Positions 4,808 through 6,156 of a stretch of 6,156 nt of DNA are shown piece by piece. This DNA comes from Butyrivibrio sp. (GTDB taxonomy: Bacteria; Bacillota_A; Clostridia; Lachnospirales; Lachnospiraceae): contig NZ_JAILQF010000124.1 in the NCBI RefSeq assembly GCF_024699075.1, positions 1 to 6,156 of the forward strand, written 5' to 3'. The notes under the pieces are model-generated. The model was not told the origin of the DNA and did not search any database. It worked only from the letters and a program-made list of their open reading frames with translations. A program made the translations under genes and the position numbers. The first letter of the stretch is position 1; every line of letters starts with the position of its first letter.

Positions 4808-4912
4808 ATGCGAAAAGAAGATATGATGGCCAAGGAGCTATTCAAAAGGATCCTTGACGAGGGGTGCATGGATGTTAACCCGAGACCTCACTGTCAACCA
4901 CCCATCACCTAA
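4808..4912 (+). pseudogene. 5' fragment of an unknown gene interrupted by the TnpB element
   Basis: AAAGGA lies eight bases before an ATG that opens a frame starting MRKEDMMAKELFKRILDEG. After about 18-22 codons the frame runs into the right end of the IS200/IS605-type element and stops at 4910-4912 after residues (NPRPHCQPPIT) that come from element DNA. The visible start is Lys/Glu-rich and helical; no family can be assigned. The gene is led by palindrome copy 4, as the two leftmost complete genes are led by copies 1 and 2. The rest of the gene, if kept, lies beyond the window on the far side of the element. Confidence 0.55.
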
Positions 4913-5030
4913 AGGTAATGGGCTTGCGACTCCCCTGTAGTTCGTTGTAATAACTTCTACATTTTGTCGGTGTAACTTCCGTGGGGTCGCATCATGGGAC
5001 GGTTGACGCCACCCCTTACGACAAAGTTTA
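4880..5030 (-). ncRNA. Candidate omega-RNA (guide RNA scaffold) of TnpB
   Basis: In this family the RNA that guides TnpB is made from the 3' end of tnpB and the element's right end, with the guide taken from adjacent host DNA. Pairing seen here: a 9-bp hairpin (4901-4909 with 4914-4922, one G-U pair in the minus-strand RNA); GCGAC at 4926-4930 with GTCGC at 4986-4990, extended by CCC/GGG; and an outer stem GTCAACC at 4893-4899 with GGTTGAC at 5001-5007. These nest into one folded domain. The ends are estimates; the guide would begin near 4870 and run into the interrupted gene. Confidence 0.65.
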
Positions 5031-6156
5031 CTCTGCCGTAACTGTATCAGGTACTTGACTATCTTCAAGATAGTTGATTCCCATGCGGTACAGATTCATA
5101 GCTCCAATGCGGTCATCGTTTGATTTATAGCCACAGTTCTTACAAGTAAACAGATGCAATTTCTTATCACGATTGGCTTTTTCAATGTGTCCACATACAG
5201 GACAGCACTGGCTCGTGTAACGAGGGTCAACCTTAATAACGGAAGACTGATTCTGTTTAGCTTTGTAGGCAAGTTTCTGTTCAAGGTCATAGAAAGACCA
5301 CGATACGGAAACGTAGCGGTCTTTGGTTCTGACACGCTCTGTAGCATTACGAACGCCTGACAAATCTTCAAGAACAAAGAGCGTATGTTTCGGGTTGGAT
5401 TCAACGAGTGCCTTTGATACCTGGTGGTTAACATCCTGCATCCAACGGTTTTCTCGCTGACCGATAGCTTTTAATCTACGTCTTGAAGATGATGTCTGAC
5501 ACATTTGGAGTTCTTTACGAAGCTTAGAATAGTGAGCACGTTTCTGCTTGATGGCTTTACCGCTTACAAATCCAGACTTGTGCTTACTGTTATAAGTGGC
5601 AACAACAAAGTTAATACCTCTATCAATGCCTACAACATTGCAGATATCAGAGATATTACTTTCCTCGATATCATAAGAAACAGGGATATGCAAAAAATAT
5701 TTACCATGCTTGTTTATGAGCTTAGCAGTGCCGAATTTATAGATTGTATGGTCAAAATATTTAGACATGCCCTCGGCGAAATAAGGTAACTTGACACGAC
5801 CATTCAACGTATTTACTGAAAAACAGTTTTGCGTAAGGGAATAATCCCTGTTCCAAACAAGGTCATACTGAGGTTTCTTGAAAGATGGTTGAATCCACTC
5901 TTTCTGATTTTCGAGAATGGTCTTATATCTTGCAATGACAGTCTTAAATACAGACTGAGTCATTTGAGATTTAAGACCAAACTTTTCTCGTAATGTAGAA
6001 TACAGTGCCTTGTTAAGAGAAAACTGTTTTAAATCGTGTGTATGGAACACATAGTCAGATACATAATTACAGGCATCAGAATAAACAGACATGGTTTCGT
6101 CAAGTAAAACCTTGCTGTCTGCATTAACGGATATCTGTATTTTAGCCGTAACTGTC
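5028..6156 (-). CDS. tnpB: TnpB, RNA-guided endonuclease of an IS200/IS605-type element (5' end outside window)
   Basis: TnpB is a small RuvC-type nuclease, ancestral to Cas12, that cuts DNA matching its omega-RNA guide next to a short target motif and helps keep the element in place. Counting from the ATG at 6092, the RuvC acidic residues are D157 (VGIDRG), E242 (LEDLSG) and D327 (SNDDRIGAMNL). A four-cysteine zinc finger lies between (C297/C300 and C317/C320, in CPVCG and CKNCG). All key residues are present, so it is probably active. The frame stays open for 21 more codons upstream of 6092, to the window edge, reading TVTAKIQISVNADSKVLLDE, which matches the usual TnpB N-terminus. The true start is therefore probably only one or a few codons beyond 6156, and the ATG at 6092 is internal. 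Visible length is 375 residues, close to the family norm. The stop is at 5028-5030, directly before the omega-RNA structures. Confidence 0.95.
   Translation of the reverse strand, partial: TVTAKIQISVNADSKVLLDETMSVYSDACNYVSDYVFHTHDLKQFSLNKALYSTLREKFGLKSQMTQSVFKTVIARYKTILENQKEWIQPSFKKPQYDLVWNRDYSLTQNCFSVNTLNGRVKLPYFAEGMSKYFDHTIYKFGTAKLINKHGKYFLHIPVSYDIEESNISDICNVVGIDRGINFVVATYNSKHKSGFVSGKAIKQKRAHYSKLRKELQMCQTSSSRRRLKAIGQRENRWMQDVNHQVSKALVESNPKHTLFVLEDLSGVRNATERVRTKDRYVSVSWSFYDLEQKLAYKAKQNQSSVIKVDPRYTSQCCPVCGHIEKANRDKKLHLFTCKNCGYKSNDDRIGAMNLYRMGINYLEDSQVPDTVTAE

Larger units (their letters stand above)
4870..6156 (-). mobile_element. IS200/IS605-type element carrying tnpB (right end visible, left end outside)
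   Basis: The element comprises a tnpB gene on the minus strand followed by a hairpin-rich right end, and it interrupts a plus-strand gene. The right boundary is somewhere near 4865-4880, where the host reading frame gives way to the structured end; a base-exact limit cannot be set because these elements make no target duplication and have no terminal inverted repeats. No tnpA is seen. It may lie beyond the window, or this may be a tnpB-only (IS1341-like) member moved in trans. Confidence 0.75.

Noticed and set aside
4838..5068. Minus-strand 76-aa reading frame across the element's right end
   Set aside because: It overlaps the omega-RNA hairpins and the tail of tnpB in another frame; the structured RNA explains the sequence.
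5154..5789. Reading frames inside tnpB on both strands
   Set aside because: They are shadows of a clearly coding tnpB with conserved motifs.

Overview
The window looks like a plasmid (or plasmid-derived) segment from a low-GC Gram-positive host, most likely a Clostridia/Lachnospiraceae-type bacterium. I infer this from the AT-rich sequence, strong AGGAG ribosome binding sites, TATAAT-type promoters and protein character; no taxonomic marker is present. The replicon core is clear. A Rep_3-type initiator gene (1954-3165, minus) has an array of eight direct repeats (iterons, 3285-3472) upstream of it, next to an A+T-rich tract and a long hairpin.

Layout, left to right. 1-16 holds the first codons of a minus-strand gene that leaves the window. 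84-365 is a 93-aa unknown protein and 407-1387 a calcineurin-type metallophosphoesterase with an unrecognised C-terminal half; both are on the minus strand. 1452-1560 holds a directional intrinsic terminator preceded by a promoter candidate, which together would give a roughly 70-nt RNA. 1569-1763 and 1774-1905 are two coupled small genes downstream of rep; the second encodes a 43-aa single-pass membrane protein. 1954-3165 is rep and 3166-3681 the origin. 3682-4152 is a two-helix membrane protein of unknown function, divergent from a plus-strand pair (4267-4605 unknown soluble protein; 4602-4763 small two-helix membrane protein). The two promoters between them form a mirror-image pair. 4808-4912 is the start of another gene, cut off by a TnpB-carrying IS200/IS605-type element (right end, omega-RNA region and tnpB, from about 4870 to the window edge). 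tnpB stays open in frame to the last base, so its first codon(s) lie outside.

The least explained signal is a perfect 18-bp palindrome, CGTGTCCAATTGGACACG, present four times (382, 1401, 1927, 4767). Each copy lies 13-23 nt before a start codon and each is followed on the plus strand by the same asymmetric TTTCT. All four copies therefore point the same way along the DNA although the genes behind them face both ways. It could be a shared operator, an RNA hairpin controlling translation, or a site tied to replicon maintenance or gene-cassette exchange. The sequence alone does not decide.
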